Notes: generated by a model not told the origin, from the letters alone. A stretch of DNA of 64,000 bases from Actinostola sp. cb2023 (GCA_033675265.1 JAUJYZ010001239.1:466524-530523); one strand, 5' to 3'. Counted from the stretch's first letter, positions 12,017-24,158 are shown. Made by a program: numbers and translations.

Positions 12017-12704
12017 CACTAATATATCTAGCCGCGTAATGAATTACTTCCAGCACTAGATTGATAAAAAAGTCCAATATACACGAAGTGAGTCGATTCG
12101 TCAACGTCTTGGTGGATATTGACTGTTCTTCATTGAAATGACGTCAAGTTTTGAACGTAATTAGCATGTAATTTGGTTTACTTTAACTATGAATTTCTCT
12201 AAGAATTATTAATGGTTTGAGAAGCTATATCAATGATAAATAAGCACTCGAAATAGTTCTCTTCTTCTTATGTACTCAATCAGTCAATCAATTGTTTTAT
12301 TCACACTATGATTTGTACATTGTATATGTATATTTACAAAACTAAGACTTGAACAAGTTTCGCTGTTCATGTACAGTTTATATTCCTATATTGATCCTGT
12401 CAACACAAGTAGATCTTCAAGTACTGTGGTCCATTTCATAGTCTTTCTTTTCATCGTTTTGTAAAGTCTTTCATCGTACTGTCAAATACTTGATAAGGGA
12501 AGTTAAAAGAGCGGATGTCAAAAGCACTCATTATTTTGAACCAACTTAAGCCCTATTGTATTCACAGTGTGAGGTCGAGCTTGTTAAATTCAAAGCCGTT
12601 TCCAGTTATAAAGAGAATCAAGGAGAACAGAGAACACACCTGGTACAGATGTTTCGCAGTTATGTACTACTTTCTGGTCTGAACACTGACAAAAAAAAAC
12701 GACA

Positions 12705-15533
12705 ATGAATGTATGCAGAAGCTTGTTGTTGCCGTTACTCGTGCTAATTCTCCATGGCAGATGTAATGAAGAAAATACAAAGTTGAACCAACATATCTGT
12801 ACCATACCGAAGACAAGCCATTGCAGAGTTACCTTGATGTCTCACCATGACTTAGTGGTGTGTAAGATTACACACGTGTGTCAGTTAGAAAGTCTTTTGG
12901 TTGATAAAACCAACGTTACTCATCTGTAAGTAAAGATTGAACTGAGAATTGGATTTCACGGTGTTTTTGTGTAAACCCATGCAAAACTAAAACGTCTTTT
13001 ATTGTTCTCGTAGGGATTTGTCGCGCAATCAGTTGCAAGTGATACCTAAAGGATCTTTGGCTCGATACACCCAACTAATAATGCTGTAAGTTTTATAGAA
13101 TTCAAGTTCATCAATTATAATTTGTTCCTGGGATTCGTTGTTAATTAAATATAAAATATAGATCTGTGATAATGATACTTTTCAAAACACTTCTGTCATG
13201 GCATTTTAGATTGGCAATATAGATTAAACACAGATGAGGAAGTCATTTTGTTTCTTTTCTGATTATGACAATAACAAGAATATAAAACGCTCTTAAGCCG
13301 CATCTACACGAACAAGTTTTCCTTGACAAGTTTTCCTTGACAAGTTTTCCTTGACAAGTTTTCCTTGACAAGGAAATATTGACGATGTTTTTGTACTCTA
13401 CACGAGCAAGTTTTCCTTGACAAGGAAAACTTGGCGATGTTTTTGTCATCTACACGAGCAAGTTTTCCTTGACAAGGAAAAATTGACGATTTTTTTGTCA
13501 TCTAGACGAGCAAGTCTTCCTTGACAAGGAAAAATTGGCAATGTTTTTATCGTCTACACGAGAAAGTTTTTTGAACTTGTCAAGGAAAATTTGCTCGTGT
13601 AGATTCGGCTTTATTTATCAGTGATATAAATAAATAATTTGCTTCATTAATGAAACCTTTCCTTTGCAGATCTTTAGCTTTCAATGACATAGCTGTTTTG
13701 ACCTACGAAGCGTTCCACGGTCTTGATAACCTAACAACACTGTAAGTAATCAAACAACAAAGTATTTCACACATTTAATTGTCACATGTCGCCATTGTCC
13801 AAATAACTTCAAATTCAGGCCATGAAGTGAACAAATGTTAGTTTGTCACGTTGTACAAACATTAGTTCCAATTTTCAACGAGCGATCCAAAATTCGCCAT
13901 GTCGGATATTTCGAAGGAGTCAGTTTTGCCTGAAATTCGTCCTAATTAGCATATTGTTGAACCAATCTAAAAGCGTGCAGATGCATATCATCCAATCAAC
14001 TGCAAACTCTTTAATTTCAATAAAAATACGTCATTTCCATCATGAAAATATATATTATTTTTATGATGGAATCATCTTAAAGTCAATGAAGTTCTCAGAT
14101 GTTCAATTTTTAGTGTAGATTTCAGCTTCATTGAAGTTTAATAAATAATAAATTAATGTGGTCTTTATAGAAATCTCACTGGAAATCCACTTCGATCGTT
14201 CATTGGGAGATTGTCGGGCTTATTCCCCTCGCTAGTGACACTTGACGCTACTGGAATCGTGGACTGGAAACCAGAGAAGAAGATGCTCCAACTCCTCATG
14301 CTCGAGAATATCACTGGATTATCTTGGTCAGCGGTTTGCAAGGACTGCTCTTTTTATCGTACTAATGTCACGTGGTCACCAGAACCACCATTTGAAATAC
14401 AATCTCAATGTCTACAGCATCATATCGGGGTGAATGAATTATCACAAAGCGCCCAACTGTTAAACAACACTTACTTTCATTACCGTTGTAATATCTATAC
14501 AGGTCTTGTTCAAGTTCCCGTTGAAGATCCTGATTTTCATTGCAAGTATCGGCCAGGGCATTCGTATTATATATATTTATTTACGACAAACTCCTGTTGG
14601 AATGATGATATGATAACAGTTATTAATTGTATCTTTGCTTTAGCCGTACTTACAGCACTACTGAACCTTGTTGTGTTCGTAACCATCTTGTCTTCTCGTG
14701 TTCTCCGTAAGAATGTATGTATGTTGTTTGTGTGCAATTTGGCTATCAGTGACTTTCTGATAGCCTTATATATTGTGTGTATTGCCGACTACATAAACAG
14801 TGCACCGTTTAGTTATCTATATTCTAATACAGAGAAGAATTGCCTAAAGATCGGTTTCTTGTTTATGTTGGGTCAATCCAGTTCTGTAAGTACTTCATTA
14901 CTCTTAACAGTAGAGAGATATCTAGTCATTGTGTTCAGTATGAATCCAGGTGTAAAAATCTCTCCACGTATGGCTGTCATCTTGCTAGTATTGTCTTGGT
15001 TAATCGCCATTTTCTTCACTGGCTTTGCTTTATATTATAATATATATTCTGCATCGATACTGTGTGTACCAATTGTACTTAACAAGGGCACCTTGATATA
15101 CAGTCCTGTAATGTTCGTTTATTCAGTAGTAGTACAATCGCTAACGCTTCTTGTCTATCTGGCAATCTTCATTATGTACATCCATATTTACATCGTTGCT
15201 AAGCGCACAGCCCAGACGGCTGGAATTAAACGAGAATCTAAACTTGCTAAGCGAATTGCCCTCTTGGTATTCAGCAATGTGTTTTTCTTTGTTCTACCAC
15301 TTCTGCTTAGTTCTGTAGCTGCAACCGTAGGTGTCCACGTGTTCAGCGAAGTAGTTACAGAGTTATTAACACATATCATGCCAGGATTTAGCATTTGTCT
15401 AAACTCGCTGTTTAATCCTCTGCTTTACGCCTTCCGCGCCGACCGATTTATCGAAGTCGTCAAGCACAGATTCTCAAAAGTTCGACAGCGCTTAATATCG
15501 TTGGTCGGACCGATAGTAGTGACTCCATCTTAA
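12705..15533 (+). CDS. Leucine-rich-repeat 7TM receptor (LGR/relaxin-receptor-like)
   Basis: Four exons: 12705-12925, 13014-13085, 13670-13741 and 14171-15533. All introns are phase 2; the two middle exons are exactly 72 bp, one LRR each, the classic LGR gene pattern. The product is 575 aa. It has a signal peptide (1-20), a Cys-rich N cap, three to four LRRs (LSRNQL, LAFNDI, LTGNPL), and a hinge with Cys pairs and N-glycosylation sites (NIT, NVT, NNT). A rhodopsin-type 7TM follows: TM2 LAISD, TM3 ERY at about 370-372 in place of DRY, TM4 Trp, TM7 NPLLY at about 537-541. The short LRR array and the absence of an LDLa module separate it from typical relaxin receptors. The ligand is unknown; it is a plasma-membrane receptor expected to couple to G proteins. 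Confidence 0.9.
13295..13618. mobile_element. Fold-back MITE with internal tandem units
   Basis: Lies in intron 2 of the receptor gene. Ends are TAAGCCGCATCTACACGA and its inverted form with two mismatches. The inside repeats a hairpin unit, CAAGTTTTCCTTGACAAGG, about four to five times with a spacer of roughly 58-60 bp. Confidence 0.8.
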
Positions 15534-15599
15534 ATATGGGCATTGCCAGAAATGTGACGATTTAGTAAGTAATCCTTAAGGATTGCCAGCAATGACATT

Positions 15600-15680
15600 T
15601 GTAGCATGGCCGAGCGGCCACAGATGGCGTCTCGATCATAACGCGGTGGCTCCGTGTTCGAGTCGCGAGTTGGTCGATCG
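15600..15680 (+). ncRNA. tRNA-derived SINE head or tRNA relic
   Basis: TGGCCGAGCGG fits a Pol III A box and GTTCGAGTC about 40 bases later fits a B box, as in Leu/Ser-type tRNA genes. The acceptor stem does not pair, so this is more likely a SINE head than a working tRNA. Confidence 0.4.
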
Positions 15681-15699
15681 GGGTGAGATCTTGCAATGC

Positions 15700-16025
15700 A
15701 CCTTTTCGTAGTTTCCCAGAATGCATCAGGATTCTGCGCGCGCAAGCGAGGTCAGGGTGTAAAATAGATCGAAAATATTAAGACGGAATGAAGAAATTCA
15801 GTAGAAAACTTTGACTTTTAAATTAAAAGTGCGTAAGAAGAATTACAAAGATAGATGCAAATTCTCAAGCAAAGAAAATAGTTTTTTCCTGTTCTTGATT
15901 ATATATACAGTAGTCATATTTTCCTCAATACACGATTAATTCTAAATATTTTACCCCCTGTTATATGACCTCGCTTGCGCGCGCAGAATCATGAAGCATT
16001 CTGGGAAACTACGATAAGGTCCATG
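15700..16025. mobile_element. Inverted-repeat element
   Basis: Arms at about 15700-15780 and 15945-16025 share TCGTAGTTTCCCAGAATGC and CGCGCGCAAGCGAGGTCA in inverted orientation. There is no coding capacity between them. Confidence 0.7.
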
Positions 16026-16191
16026 GTATTAATTTGTAATCAAATGGAAACTCGTGAAATTTGCGATAAATTTAACTCGTGTTTATTAAAATCTTTGGAA
16101 TTTCCTTCGCGGCTAAAGGCCGGGAAATTACTCCCTTTTGACAAATACGCGTGAAATTTATCCCAAATGTCACTCGTCGCAATTTGATTAC

Positions 16192-16697
16192 AGTATGTGG
16201 TTCTAATTGTGAACGGTTCTAATAGACCTTTTTACCGATACGGCGGCCATTTTGGATTCTATTGTTTTGGCTAAAATATTATGGGATGCTCAGGGTGCCA
16301 ATGACCCAAAGACTGTAGAGAGTGGAGTCGCGTCATATATTATTTTGCTATGTCACTCTAGCCATAGTGTTGTATGACTTAATATCTACATGTGTTGTGT
16401 ATTGTTGTATAATTTTGTACCAATTCATTGCTTTAAATTAGGTTTTCGTAGTTTTTCATGGCCAAATGGTTACTAGCTTGCACCCTGGGCATCCCATAAT
16501 TTCTCCATAATTCAAGATGGCCGCCGTATCGATAAAAAGGTCTATTGTGAACACTGTTCAGTTAATGTGTACCCTGGGTAGCAGAGACTATTATATAATA
16601 GCCGGTCTACTATAATAATAGCCTCTGGTAACCAGGGTACACATTAACTGAACAGTATTCACAATTAGAACCGTTCACAATTAGAACCGCATACTGT
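16192..16697. mobile_element. Fold-back MITE carrying a nested MITE
   Basis: Outer arms start CAGTATG(T)GGTTCTAATTG and include GTGTACCCTGG, with the mirror at 16634-16697. The left arm is split by the element at 16219-16551. Confidence 0.8.
16219..16551. mobile_element. Nested MITE with TAGACCTTTTTA ends
   Basis: TIRs TAGACCTTTTTACCGATACG and the mirrored form include GGCGGCCAT and GGGTGCC/GGGCATCCCATAAT segments. It interrupts the arm of the surrounding fold-back element, so it inserted later. Confidence 0.8.
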
Positions 16698-16714
16698 ACT
16701 GTACCTAAACTGAC

Positions 16715-16925
16715 TAGAGTCGTTTTCGTATGAGTAGGAAACCTACGGCACGGAGTTACGGTCACGGTACGGAATCGAACACATTGTATTCAACCAATCA
16801 CAGCGCGCGAAATCATTTCTCAACCAATCAGAATGCTTGGATACCGCACGATGATGGCGCGATACGGTCACGGTACGGCACGATCCGTACCGTAGCTACT
16901 TCCCACTCATACGAAAACGACTCTA
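16715..16925. mobile_element. TA-flanked MITE with TAGAGTCGTTTTCG ends
   Basis: Inverted ends TAGAGTCGTTTTCGTATGAG and mirror, then mirrored GGTCACGGTACGG segments near the middle. Flanked by TA. Confidence 0.8.
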
Positions 16926-17029
16926 ATACAATAAATAGGTTAATATATAAATTACATCGTGGATTTCAGTACCGTCGCATTGTAATTATAGATACATTTA
17001 TCGATATACTTAGCAAAATTTCTTAATTA

Positions 17030-17574
17030 TGATTGGCAGGAGCCCATAAGTAGGAGCCTCCATCTACCGTACTGGGTTTGTGAGACGACCTGTGACCGGA
17101 TCAGGCTATTTTTAGAACACCTTTTCCCGCAAACTAATCATCAATCAATAGGAATCCCCCATGGGAATTACACAGAGCCAATCAGCATCAATGAGGGAGA
17201 TGATTTGTGTTTATTGTGATATATGAACAAAGTGGCGGACGAAGAAATTGGCGAAATTGAAGAAACTGAAAGTGAAGAGAGCGAAAATGACAGTTATAGT
17301 TACAGTGACTCTTTTGCAGAGTTTAGTACTTCATCGGAAAGTGACCAAGAGTCTTCAAGTTCGTGTTCTGTTTCTCAAGGAACTAAAAAAACATCAAATA
17401 GTAAACCTACCAAGCCAAAAGCTAGAAACTTCCGTAACAAAGCCGAAATCAAAAATCCCTGGTGTTAACATTTCGCGGCAAAACTGGTGTTCTAAAAATA
17501 GCCTGATCCGGTCACAGGTCGTCTCACGAATACATCCCAGATGGAGGCTCCTACTTATGGGCTCCTGTGATTGG
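17030..17574. mobile_element. DNA transposon, 531 bp, 7-bp target duplication
   Basis: Element 17037-17567 with TIRs of about 80 bases starting CAGGAGCCCATAAGTAGGAG. Target duplication TGATTGG at 17030-17036 and 17568-17574. The other repeat copy shows the empty site near 55458 (ATGATTGGTCAAC). Ends in CAGG...CCTG with a 7-bp duplication point to a P- or hAT-related group; which one is not settled. A Glu/Ser-rich open frame (17223-17468, 81 aa) inside may be the N-terminus of a lost protein. Confidence 0.85.
17223..17468 (+). CDS. Acidic Ser/Glu-rich small ORF inside the 531-bp element
   Basis: 81 codons from ATG to stop: Asp/Glu/Ser-rich for the first 50 residues, then Lys/Pro-rich. No family recognised. 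Acidic-then-basic N-termini are common in eukaryotic transposases, so a relic exon is possible; compositional bias alone could also keep it open. Confidence 0.3.
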   Translation: MNKVADEEIGEIEETESEESENDSYSYSDSFAEFSTSSESDQESSSSCSVSQGTKKTSNSKPTKPKARNFRNKAEIKNPWC

Positions 17575-18835
17575 TCAACAGTGAATGCATAAAAACGTAA
17601 TAGAGTGCTGTACGGACATTACCTCGGCAACGATAAGGCAGCGTTAATTTTGAAAACAAAATTAAAATGGCTGACAGCCGCGTTGCGGAAATAAACCAAA
17701 ATATCGTTGAGGAACCGTAAGAAAATGAAAACAAAAACACTTAACGAGCAGCACAACCTTGGATAAAGATATGTCAAGACAGGGCATAAGAAATACATTT
17801 GAACCCGAAATTGGAGGCTTACGAGCCCGAAATAAATTATCCACAAAACTGTACAGAAATTTTGTTGGGATATGATCAAGGGAGCACGGCAGAAACTGGG
17901 CTGCCTGTGGTGATGACGCGTTTTGCGGTTTTTGGTTAATGCGTGCGCGGGTTCATCAGTAGATTGGGATTACTGAGGCTAATATTGACGTTTTTTGCGG
18001 TTTTTCACAGTAAGATAGCGCGGGCTCATAAATACTGAATAAATATGGTTTCCTAAATAAAGTCATTTTATTATATATTTTGTCAAAGACGCACGAAATA
18101 TGCACAAGAAAGTGCGAAATATGGGACCGTATTTTGGGTAGTTACTGGCTTTCCAATCAATCATGCAGAATCGTGTGATGAAAATTAACCAATCAGCGTG
18201 CGAGAAATTCTACAGCTTTGGCTAGCGCGCGCTTGTACAGAGATTTCCAAGTATTCACTGTAATTTGTTGTTTTTCTTTCACCAAAATAGCTAGTTTCTT
18301 TGACAAAATATATAATAAACAACTTATTAGTCGGCTAAGCATCTAATACGGTTGTATATTTTTACTCGTCATTACACAGCTGTATTATTATTATTATTAG
18401 TTGCTTAGCCGACTAATAATCTCTATGTACTGTATGTAATGAACCTATGAATTGTAAATATCTGGGGGGGGAAAAAAACTTCAATAAAATGAAGAATGGC
18501 TTTGTATCTTGTTATATTTAGATAAGATCATTTTAGGTAGTTGAGCGCCACTTTAGATGTTGTTGTTTTTGTTTGCCCACATATAAAAACTCCAAAGCAC
18601 CAAAGGGCAATAATAGAACAAATGCCCCGTTCAAACCGAGGCTTTTAAAACATGTCTTAAAGTGGTTTAACTAAACAGGTTTAGAAAACTATCTACAAAC
18701 GCCACGCAACATTTGGCACAAAACTGCTGGGAAACTGCCCTTTGTGTTGCACAGTATAAACACCAGAGTTTGATTCTTGTGAAATTATATGCTCTCAGAT
18801 TATAGAAGCTAGTCATGTTAACTAATTAAGCAATA

Positions 18836-19029
18836 CAACACATTTTCCGTGTTTTTATAATATTCATTAATAATTCATAAGGCAGACACCCAATCGTTGA
18901 CCACTATTTGGGTCACATGTCTGCCCTTATATCCCCCAATACAATCTAAAAGTACGGGGAGGGTTTCTGAATAGTCAGCAGGGAAAGGGTGGGGTTGATG
19001 AATAATAACAATAGATAATTAGATCTACT
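18836..19029. other. Intergenic, nothing recognised
   Basis: AT-rich, no exon or repeat recognised apart from the flanking elements. Confidence 0.5.
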
Positions 19030-19246
19030 TACAGTATGGACACTCGAACCGTGAACACTTAGGTTTTTTCTAACACATATATATAAATTATCCATTGAGC
19101 AAATTGATCAGAAAAATGATTTATTTTGATCACTAAGTGTATTTAAACTCAATGCTCCATTTGAAAGGCGATGAGGCAATAGAAAGATCGGAAAAAAAAG
19201 TTTGAAAAAAACTTGAAGTGTTCACGGTTCGAGTGTCCACACTGTA
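19030..19246. mobile_element. TA-flanked MITE with CAGTATGGACACTCG ends
   Basis: Inverted ends TACAGTATGGACACTCGAAC and mirror (one or two mismatches), with TA at both ends. This fits a Tc1/mariner-type non-autonomous element. Confidence 0.85.
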
Positions 19247-19841
19247 ATATGTTAGAAAAAAATAGAATCTTAATAGATATATTAGTATGTTAGAAAAAAT
19301 ATAGAATCGTAATAGATCTATTAAATATTCATCCTAAAAAGAATAGAAAATAAAAATAAAAACATTCACAATTCGCAAAATATATCATTTATTTCCCAAA
19401 TTACTAAGGAAATTAAATGTCGCCTATAGTTACTTCTAAACTACTTTAAATTAATGTTAATCATACATGTTAAAGATTGCATTAGTTGCAACATTATTTG
19501 TAATATATGTTCCTCGGTATATTCAAAGATGCTAGAACTCCATCTGATACATCAATGTCAAAATTGCTGAAAAATGGCAAATTCATATTCGCTAAAGCTT
19601 CATCAGATACATCAAATTGACAGTCGCTAAAACTTGAACATGATGGCAAACTAATATTAGCGATCACGCACATCAAACATAATTAAATGATCTTTCACAG
19701 TAATATTGTTATATCTAAGCATTCTGTGTTCGTTCAGTCCAAACAGCTTTCCATTATAAAAATACATAGTATGAACAAGACTCTCTGCAGAATGTTTACC
19801 AAGCAACTGCTGTTTTCAAAATATTGCCTCCTCGTCTTCTG

Positions 19842-20613
19842 TTACATTCTCTCTGGGATCGCTTTGAGATGATCGCTTTGGGTTTCTTCTGTAACTCCAA
19901 GTTTCGTAGCCTCTCTCATCTCGGCATCCAGGACTTTTCGAAATATACAAAATCTAAAAATTGTAAAAATATATACACCTAATTTCAAAAACGTTGTCCA
20001 ATAATAATCAAAAAAGGCAAATAGGATTTCATTAAAAGACAAAAGAAGTGCACTCAAGCTGAACTGTTTCTTTTGTCTTTTTGAATGAATTCGTATTTGG
20101 CTATTTGGACAACGTTTTTGAAATTAGGTGTATGTAATATATACAATATGAGCGGCCGATCTGTATTGGGAGACAGTTTTAAATCTCCAAAGTACAATTA
20201 CCTTCGATCATTCTTGTTCAAAATATTCACCGCATTCTCCACGTTGATTTCTTGTAGGTGTCTATTTATCCCACACACAATTACGTAAAGTGATTTAGAG
20301 GGATAGCGCCTTCCATTCTTGTTAACACTTCTCCAACAAATTTCGTCAGCCAAAAATTAAGTGTATGTGAAGACATTTCTGTTAGATTGATAGTGAGGTC
20401 TTCAACGGCTTCAATATCACTGCATGGAAAACCAACATTCTCGTGTTTTACTACTTTGTTGCCTCTCGCTTTCTGCCACTCTTCAAACATTTTAACGCTC
20501 CATTTCGTAGTGTACATCGTATTTTTCGGTACGGTACCTTTCAACCAAACTTCTTCATCATTCAGAGTTTTAGGCTGTCGAAAATTCCGAGCCTCTTTTC
20601 CGTTCAGAAGCAA
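19842..20613 (-). pseudogene. Crypton-like (KIAA1958/ZMYM-type) gene relic
   Basis: The minus strand reads a conserved N-terminal block (NTMYTTKWSVKMFEEWQKAR ... LNFWLTKF), then after a frameshift near 20281-20286 continues IVCGINRHLQEINVENAVN to a donor at 20201. The next exon from 19953 reads RFCIFRKVLDAEMREATKLG. Splice phase 2 is preserved. I recognise this order from Crypton-derived KIAA1958-like proteins, which bind DNA next to a tyrosine-recombinase-like domain. The frameshift, the missing start and the missing catalytic exons make it a pseudogene. Confidence 0.7.
19974..20132. mobile_element. MITE with TACACCTAATTTCAAAAACG ends
   Basis: Inverted ends reach through GTTGTCCA(A) on both sides. 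It sits in the intron of the Crypton-like relic directly upstream of its second exon. The same TIR type occurs at 49423-49706. Confidence 0.8.
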
Positions 20614-20895
20614 GAATGAACTGAATTTCGAAATTGATCTGACCGGTCCAGCAGGCCGAGAACAATAGCTACTTCATTAATTAACTGTGTATTACATCAC
20701 CCCACTCTAGCATTGTTACGATATGAAAGGATCAGTAATCAACGTCTTTTTCTTATAAGAACAAAGCCATAGAATTCCACAAAAGATCATTATAATAGAG
20801 TTACATAACTTCAATGTTCCCTTTCAAAGTATCTTAAACGAACTGAATTTTTTTAAATGTGAGCAAACAATAGCTATATTGATGAATATCATAAG

Positions 20896-20998
20896 CCATA
20901 TACAATATTCGCGTCCGATCTGTATTGGGAGATACAATGGCTCGCCTTCGGCTCGCCATTTGTATCTCCCAATACAGATCGGCCGCTCATATTGTATA
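20896..20998. repeat. Hairpin repeat with GATCTGTATTGGGAGATAC arms
   Basis: A near-perfect inverted repeat around GGCTCGCC/GGCTCGCC. Half of the same sequence occurs at 20135-20175, and a shorter hairpin of the family lies at 39671-39745 inside a TTAA element. Confidence 0.8.
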
Positions 20999-21473
20999 CA
21001 TTACATATAATGACTGCGCTCTTAGTAAAATTAACAATACAATAATACAACATCACAAACCTGGTTTAAACCGTTTTTTTCTAACTTTAGAATGTGTGCA
21101 TTTAGGATAACGTTGATCAGGATGTCCAGTGTGTCTGTTTTGGATGTGATCAGTTATGGAATTCCATTTTGCAAGGCTAAGATTGCCATCACCATTGCTG
21201 TAATAAAAAAGTAACTTTATTACAATCTACATGGTCAAAATTGTACCCAAATTTATTGCTATTTGTGAAAGTATAGCCTTGAATTTGCAACCCCCTATGC
21301 ACTTGTTCGCAGCCTTTCTTATTGGCAAGTTGTTCCATTTTTTTCTTTAGCCCTGAAAGGTGAAATTAGGTAAAATTAATTGCTGTTGCACAATCAGAGT
21401 GCAGATAATATACCCATGAAAGATTAATAGTAGTGATATTTAGTACTACATGTAGTTAAACAACAGAAAACAA

Positions 21474-21602
21474 TAGAGTACAAACACTAAAGGCGTACGC
21501 GTGCAATACTTTGTACTATTTAGTTCTAAATAGCACTAATAAACAATAGAAAACAATATAATTGAATTAGCACTATTTGGTACTCTTTATGTTTGTACTC
21601 TA
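21474..21602. mobile_element. TA-flanked TAGAGT MITE, copy 1
   Basis: TAGAGTACAAAC at the left and its mirror GTTTGTACTCTA at the right. The inside shares CTAAATAGCACTAAT and ACAATAGAAAACAAT with the other copies at 28505, 33740 and 48346. Confidence 0.8.
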
Positions 21603-21607
21603 TCAGT

Positions 21608-21700
21608 ACAGGAGCCCATTACTAGGAGTCTTCCTCTAGTAATAGGTTCATGTGACATCAAATGCACAAATTGGGCTAATTTTAGATATGCAAATTTCCG
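21608..21700 (+). mobile_element. Lone left end related to the 531-bp element
   Basis: CAGGAGCCCATTACTAGGAG and the following 60 bases (including GGGCTAATTTTAG) align with the TIR of 17037-17567. A matching right end was not seen. Confidence 0.5.
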
Positions 21701-21899
21701 AAGAATTTCAAATTGAAAAATAAAATGGCCGCCAAACGGAAAACGCGAGGACTTGATCCAAAATATTGATATTCTTAATCCATGGAAGTCCAAGTCTATT
21801 TTTCCCTTGCACAAGAACGAGACAACTGTGTACAATGAATGAATCACATGTATCAATAAACTGACATACTGCCAGAGCGCTTAGTGGAGACTTTTAGTT

Positions 21900-23160
21900 T
21901 GGCGACTCACGTTGTCGCGAAAGTTCTTCTACGTTCTTCGATACCGATCGCTTCATATGTTTATTCTTGTTTTATCAACTTTCTTCTGTTGGTTTTTGAT
22001 TCACGATTTAGTCTTCGTAAGAATGAAGCGTTCTCACAGTGATTTCGACTCTGATGAAGCAAAAGTTGGATAGCGGCGCCAATATAACAATTAAACCACA
22101 CAAATGTGCACTTTGCTAAAGAACTTCTTCGCCGAGAGATAGTCGAAAAACAACTGAAACTTTCAACCGACGAACCGTGCCTTAAAGAGCGGCAAAGAAC
22201 ACCAAAATATGAGGGTTATCACTGAGTGTATGCGAAGTTCATTCGCCAAAGGCGTCTTCAAAAGAAGGCAAGAAAGCCGGCACTCCAAGATCAGCCGATG
22301 AATAAAAATGCGATAAAATCTTCATCCAGGCCACAGAAAAAGAAGCTCCTCTGTACCTCACTTCGCTGTTTTAGAAGGAACTTTGTGTCAATGTCGAGAA
22401 TTTTCGACAAAATCCTTCGTGAATCATTTTGCTGCGTTTCGGATAACAATTGCTAATTAGCAAAACACACCGGCGGTTTGGAATATTCATTAGCTTGGTT
22501 CTCACTGCTAGTCCTGCACAAATTTAATTAATTAGGTTATTCGTAAGAGATTATCCATGATACTAGATCCGCGTTGAATTCCTTCTCAGAAAGAGCAGAA
22601 GATGTTCGTTTTTTGGCCGGGTTTTGAACTGGCCTTTTTAACTAGTAGCTTTGTTTTTAGAAGTTCTCGCACTTGAAGTTTTGATATAAATAATAATACC
22701 TGGAGTTAGTTTTTCTGTTTTGTTTTAATGTTTTCAATCATTGTTCTTTCTCGCTTGATGAAGTACTGAAGTCGGCAAACGACGAAACTGATCTGAAATT
22801 TCACTAGATTCTGATTCTTTTATTAGAATCACTTCACGGTACGAGTGTTGAATCTGACGTCAAATTCCTACTGTGTAAGACGCGACATCATCATCATCAT
22901 CATAATAATACTAACAGACTCACTGTCATCGACCGTCAGAATATGGCATTCCATCTGGCAAAGTACGTACCAAGAGTGGTTCCTGTTTCTTGACTAGGCA
23001 AAATATTGCACTGTATTCCAATGTTCTTGCACTTTTTTGGCAACTTGAACTCCTTGAATAATTTTTTTTATATATCTAATTAATCATTCATATGTTTTGA
23101 ACAAATATACAGAAATAAAATACAGCTGTCAAACAAACAAACAAAAAACAACGAATAACG
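21900..23160. other. No intact gene seen
   Basis: A possible relic start (ATGAAGCGTTCTCACAG at 22023) is followed quickly by stops. An open frame at 22226-22456 has no recognised motif. A short (CAT)n run lies near 22887. Confidence 0.4.
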
Positions 23161-23180
23161 AAAACGAAATAAAATCACCT

Positions 23181-24067
23181 TTATTTACTCTTCCCTTTTA
23201 TGTGTGCTTGGATTTTCACACTTCTTGTGGTTGGAGTGATCTGTGAAGAGCTATCAACGTATTTTTCTTGATTTTTATCTTCCATAACGTCTGCGTTCTA
23301 CAACAATAATAATATATTTTGTAATACCAAATGGTTTTGATTACTTTATTTACGATAAGCATTCCTTACATAGCCGCCCGATTCTTCAACGGGTTGTACC
23401 GTATCTCTATCGTATTCCTCGAACACTTCATTTAAGACCTATTATACAAATAGATAGCAGTTAATAAAACGAACAAATCAAACACCGAAGCTAATACAAT
23501 ATACGAAGCTAATAAAATGCTATGTAATTACTTACTCTTTTCGCCCTACGTTTTGCGTAAGCAGATCTTTCCTTTTCGCGGTTTTCCGGTGCATTTGCAG
23601 TACTGCTCAAATTTATAGCATGAATAGATGGTATTGCATCGGACTTTAGTCTGTTTCTGGAGAAAATATTATATTTTAGCTCCTTAATTTAATTCCGCCG
23701 GGAGCTTGTCCTTCTCACTTCCGATGTTCTGCATAAATTTACCGAGAGAATTGAATTCATTATTTGTCCTCTTTGAGAGAATATATGCATGTCATTTAAT
23801 ATTATTATAAAAGAGTTTTAGTTATTAATCTTGTACTTACGTTACGTGGAATCCTAGAGACTTTTTTGCATCATTGTTTACAAAATTCAAGGGCAGAAAA
23901 TGAAGACTGCAGAGATAGCTACTTTGTGTTGCTTTCCAGGCTGCTCTGTGAAGTTTTACGAAATTCTCCCACTTTTTAAAATACCTGCTATCCTTCGGAA
24001 AACGGTGAACAGATATCCTGTTGTTCGGGGTGGATCTACATCCAAATGCAACGCATTTTTGGGGCAT
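23181..24067 (-). CDS. Small THAP-domain protein, four exons, intact
   Basis: Minus-strand exons 24067-23841, 23656-23536, 23438-23370 and 23297-23181 join in frame (phases 2, 0, 0) to 177 aa plus a TAA stop. Residues 1-85 form a complete THAP finger (C5, C10, W33, C53, H56) closed by the AIPSIH motif, the equivalent of the family's AVPTIF box, spanning the first splice. A Lys/Arg-rich segment (EKERSAYAKRRAKR) could be a nuclear signal; the C-terminus is acidic, then basic. The stop overlaps AATAAA, a plausible poly(A) signal. Likely a sequence-specific DNA-binding protein; whether host gene or transposon relic is open, since no TIRs were found around it. Confidence 0.8.
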
Positions 24068-24158
24068 TATTTAACAAGTGAGCAAAAAAAAGTTGACACA
24101 AACAACGAAACAACAGTTTTTGTTGTGCACCCTCGCCGTCTCGCGTTCCTTGGCCCCC

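Larger units (their letters stand above)
16957..18835 (+). repeat. Dispersed repeat, copy 1 (partner at 55371-58060)
   Basis: Starts ACATCGTGGATTTCAGTACC and is colinear with the second copy through the motifs AATGGCTGACAG, GACAGGGCATAAGAAATAC and TTAGCCGACTAATAA, to GAAGCTAG(T/C)CATGTTAACTA. Insertions differ between copies: a 531-bp element here, and a TTAA MITE plus a 1.3-kb block there. Confidence 0.85.
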
